Shown here one piece after another: positions 1 through 8,557 of a DNA stretch of 43,616 nucleotides. Source of the stretch: CAYSLC01 sp964431545 (lineage in GTDB: Bacteria > Desulfobacterota > Desulfobacteria > Desulfobacterales > JAABSP01); assembly GCA_964431545.1 (NCBI GenBank), contig CAYSLC010000015.1, positions 1 through 43,616 of the forward strand, in the 5' to 3' direction. The stretch's first letter is position 1, and each line of letters opens with the position of its first letter. The notes under the pieces are model-generated. The model worked only from the letters and a program-made list of their open reading frames with translations, was not told the origin of the DNA and made no database searches. Position numbers and translations under genes: made by a program.

Positions 1-1
1 C

Positions 2-55
2 CTCCAGCGGGAGGTGATCCACCGGGTGCGGGAGAAGGAGCTGGGGGAGAGCTGA
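2..55 (+). CDS. C-terminal fragment of an unidentified protein
   Basis: A reading frame enters from the left edge and ends with TGA at 53-55. The visible 17 residues are charged and helical-looking (LQREVIHRVREKELGES). No family can be assigned from so short a piece. It lies upstream of, and in the same direction as, the restriction gene, but about 215 bases and a candidate promoter separate them, so they are probably not one operon. The next 80 bases show no clear terminator. The frame could also be a chance opening at the contig edge. Confidence 0.4.
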   Translation, partial: LQREVIHRVREKELGES

Positions 56-132
56 TCCCGGCCAGTGGGGACGCCGCCGCCTATCCAGGGCACCCGCCGT
101 CCATGGGTTCCGTGGAGAAACAGGGGAATTGT

Positions 133-163
133 TTGACAACGGATTGACGTGGGTGTAGTTAAT
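133..163 (+). promoter_or_regulatory. Possible sigma70 promoter upstream of the restriction gene
   Basis: A perfect -35 hexamer TTGACA lies at 133-138. The best -10 match is GTTAAT at 158-163 (four of six bases), with a rather long 19-base spacer. This stretch is AT-rich relative to the surroundings. Placement about 110 bases before the start of the DUF262 gene fits, but the -10 is weak. Confidence 0.35.
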
Positions 164-177
164 TGAACCGATTTTTA

Positions 178-192
178 CCCTTATGATAAGGG
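178..192. promoter_or_regulatory. Perfect 15-bp palindrome, operator candidate
   Basis: CCCTTAT-G-ATAAGGG is a perfect 7-bp inverted repeat around one base. It lies just downstream of the candidate -10 element and 78 bases before the start of the GmrSD-like gene. Position and symmetry suit a dimeric repressor site. The one-base centre makes an RNA hairpin unlikely. No regulator gene is visible beside it. Confidence 0.4.
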
Positions 193-270
193 ATTTTGGG
201 GCGGCCCGCTGTTTATGCCAGCTACCGAGGCCGATCACCCAGAAGGGGTGCCCGGGAAGGAGCATTGAAC

Positions 271-1992
271 ATGGCGACCATGAACTTCAACACCACCAAC
301 TCGACCTTCCGGCAGTTGATGGGCAACGGGTTGACCTACAAAGTTCCCCCTTTCCAACGCGATTACTCTTGGACGGAAGATGAATGGAACGATCTGTGGC
401 AAGACATTCAGGGATTGTTCGAAACGGACGGGGAGCCGGCGCACTATCTGGGCTATTTAGTGCTGCAATCCTTGAATGACAAAGAGTTCCGCATCATCGA
501 CGGCCAGCAGCGCCTGACGACCATCAGCGTGATGATTCTCGCCGGCCTGGCACATCTTCAGGATCTGATCGCCTCGGGGCTGGATGCCGGCAACAACGCC
601 AAACGCAAAGAACAGTTGCAGAACAGCTACATCGGCTATCTCGATCCGGTGAGTCTGATTCCCCGCCCGAAGCTCGAGCTGAATCGCCACAACAACCGGT
701 TCTATCAAACCTATCTTGTGCCGCTGGAAAAACCGCCGCAACGGGGATTGAACGCATCCGAGCACCTGCTGCGGAAAGCCTTCGATGGGTTCAAGGAGAA
801 AATCGAATCCCGCTGTGGAGCCACAAGTCGGAGCGGCCAATCCCTTGCGGCCTTTGTGGACGACCTGGTCGATAAGCTCTTTTTCACCGTCATCACCGTC
901 ACCGATGAACTCAATGCCTTCAAGGTGTTTGAGACCCTCAATTCACGGGGCGTCCGCCTGTCCGCCACCGATTTGTTGAAAAACTATCTCTTTTCGGTGA
1001 TCAGCATGGCCAATCCCCATGAAACCGAGCTGAAATCCCTTGAAGAGCGGTGGGAACGGATTGTGGGATTGCTCGGAAGCGAAAGCTTTCCGGAGTTCCT
1101 CCGGGAGTTCTGGAACAGCCGGAATAGATTGGTCCGAAAATCCGACCTTTTCAAGACCATCCGAAAGCGGATCGCCACCCGCGAGACGGCGTTCGGTTTG
1201 TTGAGGGATTTGGATCGGTCGGCCGCCGTTTACGCCGCATTGCGCGACCCCCAGGATGCGATATGGACCCCCGAAGAAAGGCACGCCCTCGAACAGCTTC
1301 TGATGTTCAACGTTCGCCAGCCCCATGCCATGTTGATGGCCTGCCACAGCCGGTTTTTGGAACAGGACCGCGGCGGGTTCGCCCGCATTCTCGTGGCCGT
1401 CGCGGTTCTGTCGTTTCGCTACAACGTCATCTGCAATTTACAAACCCATGAGCAGGAGCGCCATTACAACGACATCGCCTGGAACGTCTCGGATGGACGG
1501 TATGCGAGGCCTCGGCAGGTGATCGATGCGCTGCGGGATCTGTATCCGGATGACGCCCATTACAAGACGGCGTTTACGGGCAAAGAATTGCGCACCACCA
1601 ACAGCCGCAATAAAAAGGTTGCGCGGTACATCTTGTTTGAAATCGAGCGTCAGCGTTCCGGCCAAGATTTTGACTTTGAAAGCGCCGCCTACAGCATCGA
1701 GCATATCCTTCCGGAACACCCGTCCGATGCCTGGTCCCATATCGAGGAATCCAAGCAGGACCGCCTGATCTACCGACTCGGAAATATGACGCCCCTGGAA
1801 ACGGCCCGAAACCGGGAGGTCGGCAATGCGGATTATGCCGCCAAGCGGACGGTTTATGAACAAAGCGCGTTCCGGATCACCCGGGCGGTCGCCGAACACT
1901 ACGATGTGTGGGACGAGCGGAAAATCGAGTCGAGACAAAAACGGATGGCCGACGTCGCCGCAGGTATCTGGCGGATCGAATTTGGAGGTTGA
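271..1992 (+). CDS. GmrSD-like DUF262/DUF1524 restriction protein
   Basis: A 573-residue cytoplasmic protein of the single-chain GmrSD type, a modification-dependent (type IV-like) restriction family that cleaves modified phage DNA. The N-terminal DUF262 (GmrS, ParB-like nucleotidase) domain shows PFQRDYSW at residues 27-34 and the signature DGQQR at 77-81. The C-terminal DUF1524 (GmrD, HNH-like nuclease) domain shows SIEHILPEH with candidate catalytic His478 and RLGNMTPLE with Asn505. The ATG at 271 is preferred over an upstream one at 196 because GGAAGGAG sits 7 bases before it and the protein then begins at the family's usual N terminus. Its coding bases are richer in A/T than its neighbours, and it stands alone, suggesting acquired defence DNA. 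Its stop lies one base from the convergent lactate dehydrogenase stop. The family is clear; target specificity is unknown. Confidence 0.9.
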   Translation: MATMNFNTTNSTFRQLMGNGLTYKVPPFQRDYSWTEDEWNDLWQDIQGLFETDGEPAHYLGYLVLQSLNDKEFRIIDGQQRLTTISVMILAGLAHLQDLIASGLDAGNNAKRKEQLQNSYIGYLDPVSLIPRPKLELNRHNNRFYQTYLVPLEKPPQRGLNASEHLLRKAFDGFKEKIESRCGATSRSGQSLAAFVDDLVDKLFFTVITVTDELNAFKVFETLNSRGVRLSATDLLKNYLFSVISMANPHETELKSLEERWERIVGLLGSESFPEFLREFWNSRNRLVRKSDLFKTIRKRIATRETAFGLLRDLDRSAAVYAALRDPQDAIWTPEERHALEQLLMFNVRQPHAMLMACHSRFLEQDRGGFARILVAVAVLSFRYNVICNLQTHEQERHYNDIAWNVSDGRYARPRQVIDALRDLYPDDAHYKTAFTGKELRTTNSRNKKVARYILFEIERQRSGQDFDFESAAYSIEHILPEHPSDAWSHIEESKQDRLIYRLGNMTPLETARNREVGNADYAAKRTVYEQSAFRITRAVAEHYDVWDERKIESRQKRMADVAAGIWRIEFGG

Positions 1993-1993
1993 T

Positions 1994-2941
1994 TCAGGCC
2001 TCCCCCAGATCCTCGATCGCCTTTCGGATCACCCGGGCGCTGGCGGAGAGGGCCTCCTGTTCGGAATCCTCCATGGCCGTGAGGGGGAAATCGGCCATGA
2101 CGCCGTCGCCGCCCACCAGGTGGGGCATGGAGACCGACACGTCCGAGACGCCGGCCACCGTCTTCATGGGGGTGGTGACCGTGAGGATGGATCGCTGGTC
2201 GTGGAGGATCACGTCGGCGATCTTGGCCAGGGCCGCGCCGATGCCGTAGTAGGTCGCCCCTTTGCCGTTGATGATCCGGGCCGCGGCGTTCCGGACACCG
2301 CCGTCCACCTCTTGCCGGTCCTTCTCCTCCAGGCAGATCCCCTGCCGGTCGCAATACTCGTCGAGCTTTACGGCGCCGATGCGCACCAGGGACCAGACCA
2401 GGACCTCGGAATCGCCGTGCTCCCCCACCACGTAAGCGTGGACGTGGGGGGCGTCGACCCCCAGCCGGTGGCCCAGAAGGGAGCGGAACCGGGCGGTGTC
2501 CAGGGTGGTGCCGGAGCCGAAGACCCGGGACGCCGCCAGTCCGGACTCACCGGCATACCGGGCCGCCAGGTGGGTCATGATGTCCACCGGATTGGTGGCC
2601 ACCACCAGGATGGTGTCCCCGGCGTGTTTCAGGATGCTGGGCACCACCTCCCGGAAGACCGCGGCGTTGCGCTTGAGCAGGTCGAGCCGGCTCTCCCCCG
2701 GCTTCTGGGAGACCCCCGCGCTGATCACCACCAGCCGGCACCCCTTGAGGTCCTCGTACTGTCCGCCGCGCACGGTCAGGGGGTTGGAGAAGGGGACCGC
2801 GTGGTTGAGATCATCCACCTCCGCCTGGACCCGTTCTTCGTTCTTGTCCACCAGCACGATCTCCCGGCCGATGCCGCTCATGATCAGGGCATAGGCGCCG
2901 GTGGACCCCACCATACCGCAGCCGACGATTCCGATTTTCAT
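1994..2941 (-). CDS. ldh: L-lactate dehydrogenase
   Basis: A 315-residue NAD-dependent L-2-hydroxyacid dehydrogenase interconverting pyruvate and L-lactate in the cytoplasm. The Rossmann start is IGIVGCGMVGSTGAYAL. The specificity loop reads GVSQKPGESR, with Gln where malate dehydrogenases carry Arg, favouring lactate. The catalytic block GEHGDSE carries the active His, and the preceding LDTARFR supplies the substrate-binding Arg. Length is normal. The ATG at 2941 was chosen because AAAGGGAGG precedes it; a longer frame would add 16 unrelated residues. It is the last gene of a minus-strand run whose earlier members handle sulfur, 57 bases after the second YeeE-type gene, with no hairpin seen between. 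A related hydroxyacid substrate cannot be excluded. Confidence 0.9.
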   Translation of the reverse strand: MKIGIVGCGMVGSTGAYALIMSGIGREIVLVDKNEERVQAEVDDLNHAVPFSNPLTVRGGQYEDLKGCRLVVISAGVSQKPGESRLDLLKRNAAVFREVVPSILKHAGDTILVVATNPVDIMTHLAARYAGESGLAASRVFGSGTTLDTARFRSLLGHRLGVDAPHVHAYVVGEHGDSEVLVWSLVRIGAVKLDEYCDRQGICLEEKDRQEVDGGVRNAAARIINGKGATYYGIGAALAKIADVILHDQRSILTVTTPMKTVAGVSDVSVSMPHLVGGDGVMADFPLTAMEDSEQEALSASARVIRKAIEDLGEA

Positions 2942-2998
2942 GGTTGTCCCTCCCTTTGTTTTATTGGATCTTTCCGTCCCGGTCTTCACGGCCCGATT

Positions 2999-3562
2999 CT
3001 AGATTCCGTACCGTTCCAAAAAGGTGAAAAAGAGCATGCCGAAGAGCAGAAAAAAGAGGATGGCGGTACTGTTCTCGATGCCGAGCCACTGGGGTATCGT
3101 CAGCTTGCCGAAATCGCCCTTCTCCAGGAACCCCCGATGTTGCAGTTTGGGGTAGATGAGGTTGGCGTAGAGGATGGCGCCGACGATCATGCCGCTCACC
3201 CCGCCGATGAGGGCGTCCAGGGAGCCCTGGCCCACGGCCCCGGCGGTGGTCCCCGGGCAGTAGCCGAGGATGGCCAGGCCGATCCCGAAGATGATGCTGC
3301 CCACCACGGTGGAGCCCACCGCGCCCGGCTTGACATGGAGTTCCACCCATCCCAGCCGCCGCATGAAATAGACTCCGACCATGCCCACCAGAATCGCGGT
3401 GAGCATCACCTTGATCACCGTGAAATCCTGAAAGATCAGTTGGCCGAAGATGGTCTCGTACCGTGTTACCTGGCTTTTCTGCAGGAAGAATCCGAAGGGG
3501 ATCCCCATGAAAAACCCCAGGGCGAGTTGGGCTTTGCGATTCTGATACAGATCCTTGAGCAT
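2999..3562 (-). CDS. YeeE/YedE-type sulfur transporter, second half (DUF6691-like)
   Basis: A 187-residue inner-membrane protein with four or five hydrophobic segments. The segment around residues 95-120 contains GYCPGT, the cysteine motif of YeeE/YedE (TsuA-like) proteins, which import thiosulfate or related sulfane sulfur through a chain of cysteines. The protein is half the length of a full YeeE, and the previous gene encodes the other half, so the two probably form one channel. It starts 34 bases after that gene and lies in an operon with a persulfide dioxygenase, which supports sulfur import. The exact substrate is inferred. Confidence 0.82.
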   Translation of the reverse strand: MLKDLYQNRKAQLALGFFMGIPFGFFLQKSQVTRYETIFGQLIFQDFTVIKVMLTAILVGMVGVYFMRRLGWVELHVKPGAVGSTVVGSIIFGIGLAILGYCPGTTAGAVGQGSLDALIGGVSGMIVGAILYANLIYPKLQHRGFLEKGDFGKLTIPQWLGIENSTAILFFLLFGMLFFTFLERYGI

Positions 3563-3596
3563 TGTCGTCCCTTTCCTGATTGGGTCATGATTCGGC

Positions 3597-4298
3597 TCAG
3601 GCGAGCGTGTAGATGATCAGCGCGGCAATGATTCCGCTGGAAAAAAAGCTTGCGATGGCCAGCCAGCCGCTGGCCGCCATCTGCAGGGTGCCGCTGATGC
3701 CGTGGCCGCTGGTGCATCCGCCGGCCCATCGGGCGCCGATGATCAGGACCACGCCGCCGATGAAGGCGACGATGATCCGGAGCACGGCGGAGCCGCCGAA
3801 CATCCCCTCCCACATGGGCGGCACGCCCTCCCAGCGGAAATCGCCGGACAGCAGGGCGGAGAGAAGCGCGCCGACGATCAGGCCGGCCACCAGCATCCAC
3901 TCCCAGTCGATCCTGGGGGGGAACTTCTGGTAATAGGCCTTCTCCTCCACCTTCTCCCCCTGGATCGGCTTCTGGATCATCCCGCTGGTCCGGGCGAACG
4001 CCGTGGAGACCCCCAGCGGATGGTTCGACAGAAGGAAGGCGAGCCAGCTCAGGATCCCGATGCCGATCCCCGCGGCATATGGGGACCATCGTCTCCGGGT
4101 CAACGGGTTGGCGGCGTCCTCCAGGGCGGCCGGAAGATTCCGACGGATCTCCGCCGCGACGGCCGACACCGCGGCCTTGTCCTCTTGTGCCAGCGCCGGA
4201 TCGCTGTTCCAGAGCAGATAGCCGGTGAAGACCGCGCCGATCAGAATCGAAACCCCGGTGGCCAGCAGCAGTTTATACCATACTCGAAATCCCATCAT
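3597..4298 (-). CDS. YeeE/YedE-type sulfur transporter, first half
   Basis: A 233-residue inner-membrane protein. An N-terminal membrane segment (about residues 9-29) is followed by a polar stretch of roughly 40 residues, then several membrane helices. The motif GARWAGGCTSGHGISG near residue 190 is the classic YeeE/YedE signature with its conserved cysteine. The family moves thiosulfate or other sulfane-sulfur compounds across the inner membrane. It follows the persulfide dioxygenase gene by 28 bases and precedes the second half-size YeeE protein. The polar segment after the first helix is unusual and may be a family-specific insertion. Confidence 0.85.
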   Translation of the reverse strand: MMGFRVWYKLLLATGVSILIGAVFTGYLLWNSDPALAQEDKAAVSAVAAEIRRNLPAALEDAANPLTRRRWSPYAAGIGIGILSWLAFLLSNHPLGVSTAFARTSGMIQKPIQGEKVEEKAYYQKFPPRIDWEWMLVAGLIVGALLSALLSGDFRWEGVPPMWEGMFGGSAVLRIIVAFIGGVVLIIGARWAGGCTSGHGISGTLQMAASGWLAIASFFSSGIIAALIIYTLA

Positions 4299-4326
4299 AA
4301 AGTCCCCTCTCTCGGGTCGGGCGGGG

Positions 4327-5694
4327 TTAGGTGGAGATGTCGCATCCGATCGCCTTGCAGGCCGCCATGGAGCCCAGGCAGTTTTCCACCGTTTCGAAGC
4401 CGTTGTCCTTGAGGATGGAGGCGGCGATGATGGCGCGCTTGCCGCTTCCGCAGAAGGTGACCACCGGCCTGTCCCTGGGGATCTCCTGGAGCCGGTCGGG
4501 CAGGTAGCCCAGGTAGAGGTGTGTGGCGCCCTTCAGGTGGCCGGTTTCGAACTCCTCTTTCTGTCGGACATCCAGCAGCGTAAAATCCCGGTCGGCGTCG
4601 ATCCGCTCTTTGAGATCCCCGGCATAGAGCGACGGGATGGTGTCGTATTTCCGTCCCGAGGTCTCCCAGGTGTGGAGCCCGCCGTCCAGATATCCGATCA
4701 CCCGGTCATATCCGAGGCGGATCAGGTGACGGACCGCCTCGTCCACCTCGTTGCAGTGGCTGACCACCAGGGCGATATCCTTGTCGTATTCGAGGAACCA
4801 GCCCACATAGGCCGGGATCATCCCGGCCGGCATGGCCAGGGTTTGGGGGATGTAGGCGCCGGAAAACGCCTCCGGGCTCCGGATGTCGAGCACCCGCACC
4901 CCCCGGGCGATGAAGTCGGAGAACTCTTCATGGTTGCAGGGTTTGGGATCGGGAAGGGTGTCCATGGGGGGGGAGCCGTTCTGGTTGTACGCCTCCATTT
5001 TTCGAAAGTAGGGGGGCTGATAGTGTTCCTCGTTCACCTTGGCCTGGATGAAGGCGTCCCGGCTTTCCACCTGGAGGGCCGGGTTGTGCTTCCGTTCGTA
5101 GCCGAGGGTGGAGAACTCCCGCTGGGCCATGCCCGAGCCGCAGACCGATCCGGCGCCGTGGGCCGGATAGACCAGCACGTGGTCGCCCAGGGGCAGAAGC
5201 TTTTTGAAGATGCTGTCATGGAGCAGCCCCGCCACCTCTTCGGCCCGGTCGGGGAAGAAGTCGGTCCGGCCCACCTGGCCGATGAAGAGGGCATCGCCGG
5301 TGAAGACGCCGATGGGCTCTTCACTGAACGCCCGATCCGACAAGGCGATGGAGATGGACTCGTAGGTATGGCCCGGCGTCTTGAGCACCCGGAGCAGAAT
5401 GTTCCCCAATTCAAAGGTGTCGCCGTCTCCCACCGGATTGCCGTACCCAAAGTCCGTGTCCTCTCCGTGGAAGATCCGGGCCCCGGTCCATCGGGCCAGA
5501 TCCTGGGAGCCGATCACGTAGTCCTCGTTCCTGTGGGTCTCGAAGATATGGGTGATCTTGGCGCCCTCCTGGTAGGCGATGTCCATATAGATTCGGAAAT
5601 CCCGCCTTGGATCGATCACCGCGGCCTGTTCGCCGTTGCCGATGATGTAGGAGAGATGGGCCAGTCCTTCGGATTTGATCTTTTCGAGAAACAT
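4327..5694 (-). CDS. Persulfide dioxygenase-like MBL protein fused to two rhodanese domains
   Basis: A 455-residue cytoplasmic protein. Residues 1-205 form a metallo-beta-lactamase fold like ETHE1/CstB persulfide dioxygenases, which oxidise glutathione- or low-molecular-weight persulfides to sulfite. The usual HxHxDH motif reads ETHRNEDY, so only His54 and Asp58 remain of it. The three mono-iron ligands of ETHE1-type enzymes appear kept as His54, His109 (TPGHT) and Asp134 (TGDAL). Two rhodanese domains follow. The second has an active loop CGSGKR with Cys415. The first has Cys314 in the atypical SHCNEVD. The ATG at 5694 is chosen for AAGGAGG four bases upstream. As first gene of the operon, it probably oxidises sulfane sulfur brought in by the two YeeE proteins. 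Confidence 0.85.
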   Translation of the reverse strand: MFLEKIKSEGLAHLSYIIGNGEQAAVIDPRRDFRIYMDIAYQEGAKITHIFETHRNEDYVIGSQDLARWTGARIFHGEDTDFGYGNPVGDGDTFELGNILLRVLKTPGHTYESISIALSDRAFSEEPIGVFTGDALFIGQVGRTDFFPDRAEEVAGLLHDSIFKKLLPLGDHVLVYPAHGAGSVCGSGMAQREFSTLGYERKHNPALQVESRDAFIQAKVNEEHYQPPYFRKMEAYNQNGSPPMDTLPDPKPCNHEEFSDFIARGVRVLDIRSPEAFSGAYIPQTLAMPAGMIPAYVGWFLEYDKDIALVVSHCNEVDEAVRHLIRLGYDRVIGYLDGGLHTWETSGRKYDTIPSLYAGDLKERIDADRDFTLLDVRQKEEFETGHLKGATHLYLGYLPDRLQEIPRDRPVVTFCGSGKRAIIAASILKDNGFETVENCLGSMAACKAIGCDIST

Positions 5695-6172
5695 GTCTCC
5701 TCCTTGTTCTTGAATCGAATGGCTCAATCGGGTCGCATCCGCTTTCGGGGCGCCGGCACACGGACCTCCGGCACAGCCGTCATGGGCATGCGGAGAGCAT
5801 CGTCATCCATCATGGGACCATTTTATGGGGCGGGCGTCGGAATCGGTATGGAGCGGAGCCTGTATTCGCGGGATCGGAAAACAGTATTTCCCCATCCGGG
5901 AAACGGTAACGGTCGGGGGAGGGGATCGGCCGTCCGGGTACCGCGGCCGGCGGTGATACCGGTCGGACGGCCGTCGTCCCCGCTTTACTGTCATTCGGGT
6001 TTCAAAATACAGGGTAGTCCGTATTTACTTCGGTTTCCGGCGGGTGGTAGCGTGGTGGAAGCTATGGGATCGGCGGACCCGGCCGCCTTACCGGATGAAG
6101 AGAGCGGCGTCGCACCTCCTGAAGCCGCGCTGAATCGATAAAAGAAAGATGCTGTCGGAGGAATTCGGAAAC
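5695..6172. other. Divergent intergenic region with a GC-rich inverted repeat
   Basis: About 480 bases separate the persulfide dioxygenase operon (leftward) from the PEP synthase/ATPase operon (rightward). No convincing gene is seen. An imperfect GC-rich dyad has perfect arms CGGCCGTCCG at 5927-5936 and CGGACGGCCG at 5964-5973, with further partial pairing inside (GGTACCGC against GCGGTGATACC). No U-tract follows, so it is not a typical terminator. It may be a leader structure or a binding site serving either operon. I could not find a good sigma70 promoter for either direction. Confidence 0.4.
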
Positions 6173-8557
6173 ATGGAAAAAGACCCCTTCGCATACCCCC
6201 TGGAAGAACTGGATAATACCGATGTCGACAAAGTCGGGGGAAAGAACGCCTCCCTGGGAGAGATGATTCGTGTCCTGAAAAGCCGGTCCATTCAGGTTCC
6301 CGACGGCTTCGCCACCACCGCCGCCGCCTACCGGGAGTTCATTGCCGGCAACGATCTCCAGCCCCGGATCGAAGAGATGCTGACGGATTTTCAGAAGGGA
6401 AAAAGGTCGATCGAGAAGACCGGCCAGTCGATTCGCCGGCTCTTTCTCCAAGCCGACTTTCCCGAGAAGATCGCCGGCGCCGTCCGGGAAGCCTACGGCA
6501 GGCTCTGCCGGAAATACGACCGCGACGATGTGGACGTGGCCGTGCGGAGCAGCGCCACCGCCGAGGATCTGCCCGACGCCAGCTTCGCCGGCCAGCAGGA
6601 GACCTTCCTCAACATCACCGGGGAGACGGAACTGTTGGACGCCTGCCGCCGCTGTTACGCCTCCCTGTTCACCGACCGGGCCATCGCCTACCGGGAGGAG
6701 AAGGGGTTCGACCACATGAAGGTCGCCCTCTCGGTGGGGGTCCAGAAGATGGTGCGGTCGGACAAGGCCGGTTCCGGGGTGATGTTCTCCATCGACACGG
6801 AGACCGGCTTCCCGGACGTGGTGGTCATCAACGGTGCCTGGGGGCTCGGAGAGAACGTGGTCCAGGGGACCGTGACGCCGGACGAATACCGGGTTTTCAA
6901 GCCGCTGCTCGACGGGGAGGGGCTCGAACCGATCATCGAGAAGAGCCTGGGCGACAAGGAGAAGAAGATGATCTACGCCAAAGGGGGCGGCGGCACCGTG
7001 CGAAACGTGGATACCAAGAAGGCCGAGCGGCGGCGCTTCGTGTTGACGGACCCGGAGATCCTGACCCTGGGACGTTGGGCCCGGGACATCGAGGAACACT
7101 ACCAAAAGCCCATGGACATGGAGTGGGCCAAGGACGGCGACACCGATCAGCTTTTCATCGTCCAGGCCCGGCCCGAGACCGTCCAGTCCCGGAAGGGGGG
7201 CGGCAGGCTGAAACAGTACCGGTTGAAGGAGAAAGGGAATCTGTTGGTGGAGGGGCTGAGCATCGGCGCCGCCGTCGCCTCGGGGAAGGTCGCTCTGATC
7301 CGGAGCGCCGACGAGATCGATCGATTCGAGCCCGGATCGGTTCTGGTCACCGAAATGACCGACCCCGACTGGGTTACCATCATGAAACAGGCGGCCGGCA
7401 TCGTCACCGACGCCGGCGGCCGCACCTGCCATGCCGCCATCGTGAGCCGGGAGCTGGGCATCCCCGCCGTGGTGGGGACCGGTGAGGCGACCGAGGTCCT
7501 CTCCGACGGCGACGAGGTGACCCTCTCCTGCGCCGAAGGGGACGCCGGCCGGGTCTACGAGGGGGTGCTCGACCATGAAACCCGGGAGGTGGATCTCGAT
7601 TCCCTGCCGGAGATCCGGACCCGGATCATGATGAACATGGCCAGTCCCGGCGCCGCCTTCCGGTGGTGGCGGCTCCCGGCCGCCGGCATCGGCCTGGCCC
7701 GGATGGAGTTCATCATCAACAACATCATCCAGGTCCACCCCATGGCGCTGATCCGGTATGACGACCTGGAGGACAAGGAGGCCAGGAAGAAGATCCGTGA
7801 ACTCACCCACGGTTTCGAGGAGAAGAGCGAGTATTTCGTGACCCACCTGGCCCTGGGCATCGCCAAGATCGCCGCCTCCCAGTACCCGGCGCCGGCCATC
7901 GTCCGGATGAGCGACTTCAAGACCAACGAATACGCCGATCTCATCGGCGGAGAGGCCTTCGAACCCCGGGAGCACAACCCCATGCTCGGGTTCCGGGGGG
8001 CCTCCCGCTACTACAGCGACCGGTACCGGGAGGGGTTCGCCCTGGAGTGCCGGGCCATCAAGCGGGTCCGGGAGAAGATCGGTCTCGACAACGTCGTGGT
8101 GATGATCCCCTTCTGTCGCACCGTGGCCGAGGCGGACCGGGTCCTCCGGGTGATGGCGGACAACGGATTGATCCGCGGGGAACACGGCCTGGAGGTCTAC
8201 GTCATGTGCGAGATCCCCGCCAACGTGATCCTGGCCGAGGCCTTTGCCGAGAGGTTCGACGGGTTCTCCATCGGATCCAACGACCTTACCCAGCTCGTGC
8301 TGGGAGTCGACCGGGACTCCAGGGATCTCGCCCACCTCTTCGACGAGCGGGACGAGGCCGTCAAACGGTTCATCGAACGGCTCATCATCGAGGCCCACAA
8401 GAAGGATCGGAAGGTGGGGATCTGCGGCCAGGCCCCCAGCGACCATCCCGAGTTCGCCGCGTTCCTGGTGGAGGCCGGCATCGACACCATCTCTTTGAAC
8501 CCCGACAGCGTGGTGGACGTGATCCGCCACGTGGCCGAGGCGGAAGGGGCGTCTTGA
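6173..8557 (+). CDS. ppsA: Phosphoenolpyruvate synthase
   Basis: A 794-residue cytoplasmic enzyme that makes PEP from pyruvate and ATP (giving AMP and phosphate), the entry to gluconeogenesis. The N-terminal nucleotide-binding domain begins GGKNASLGEM. The central swivelling phosphohistidine domain has GGRTCHAAIVSRE with His420. The C-terminal TIM-barrel PEP/pyruvate domain has GSNDLTQLVLG and CGQAPSD. Length matches PEP synthase rather than pyruvate phosphate dikinase. I prefer ATG 6173, with GGAGG at 6157-6161; a start at 6149 would add eight residues. Its TGA stop shares the bases TTGA with the TTG start of atpC, so translation is coupled to the rotary-ATPase genes. It occupies the position where N-type ATPase operons normally carry atpD. 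Confidence 0.93.
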   Translation: MEKDPFAYPLEELDNTDVDKVGGKNASLGEMIRVLKSRSIQVPDGFATTAAAYREFIAGNDLQPRIEEMLTDFQKGKRSIEKTGQSIRRLFLQADFPEKIAGAVREAYGRLCRKYDRDDVDVAVRSSATAEDLPDASFAGQQETFLNITGETELLDACRRCYASLFTDRAIAYREEKGFDHMKVALSVGVQKMVRSDKAGSGVMFSIDTETGFPDVVVINGAWGLGENVVQGTVTPDEYRVFKPLLDGEGLEPIIEKSLGDKEKKMIYAKGGGGTVRNVDTKKAERRRFVLTDPEILTLGRWARDIEEHYQKPMDMEWAKDGDTDQLFIVQARPETVQSRKGGGRLKQYRLKEKGNLLVEGLSIGAAVASGKVALIRSADEIDRFEPGSVLVTEMTDPDWVTIMKQAAGIVTDAGGRTCHAAIVSRELGIPAVVGTGEATEVLSDGDEVTLSCAEGDAGRVYEGVLDHETREVDLDSLPEIRTRIMMNMASPGAAFRWWRLPAAGIGLARMEFIINNIIQVHPMALIRYDDLEDKEARKKIRELTHGFEEKSEYFVTHLALGIAKIAASQYPAPAIVRMSDFKTNEYADLIGGEAFEPREHNPMLGFRGASRYYSDRYREGFALECRAIKRVREKIGLDNVVVMIPFCRTVAEADRVLRVMADNGLIRGEHGLEVYVMCEIPANVILAEAFAERFDGFSIGSNDLTQLVLGVDRDSRDLAHLFDERDEAVKRFIERLIIEAHKKDRKVGICGQAPSDHPEFAAFLVEAGIDTISLNPDSVVDVIRHVAEAEGAS

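Noticed and set aside
1826..3616. Long plus-strand open frame across the ldh and YeeE genes
   Set aside because: Its translation is rich in His, Gly, Asp and Pro without domain pattern and mirrors real minus-strand genes; it is an antisense artefact of high-GC coding DNA.
6062..8530. Long minus-strand open frame opposite PEP synthase
   Set aside because: Low-complexity Pro/Gly/His/Asp composition and complete overlap with a gene having all family motifs show that it is a shadow frame.
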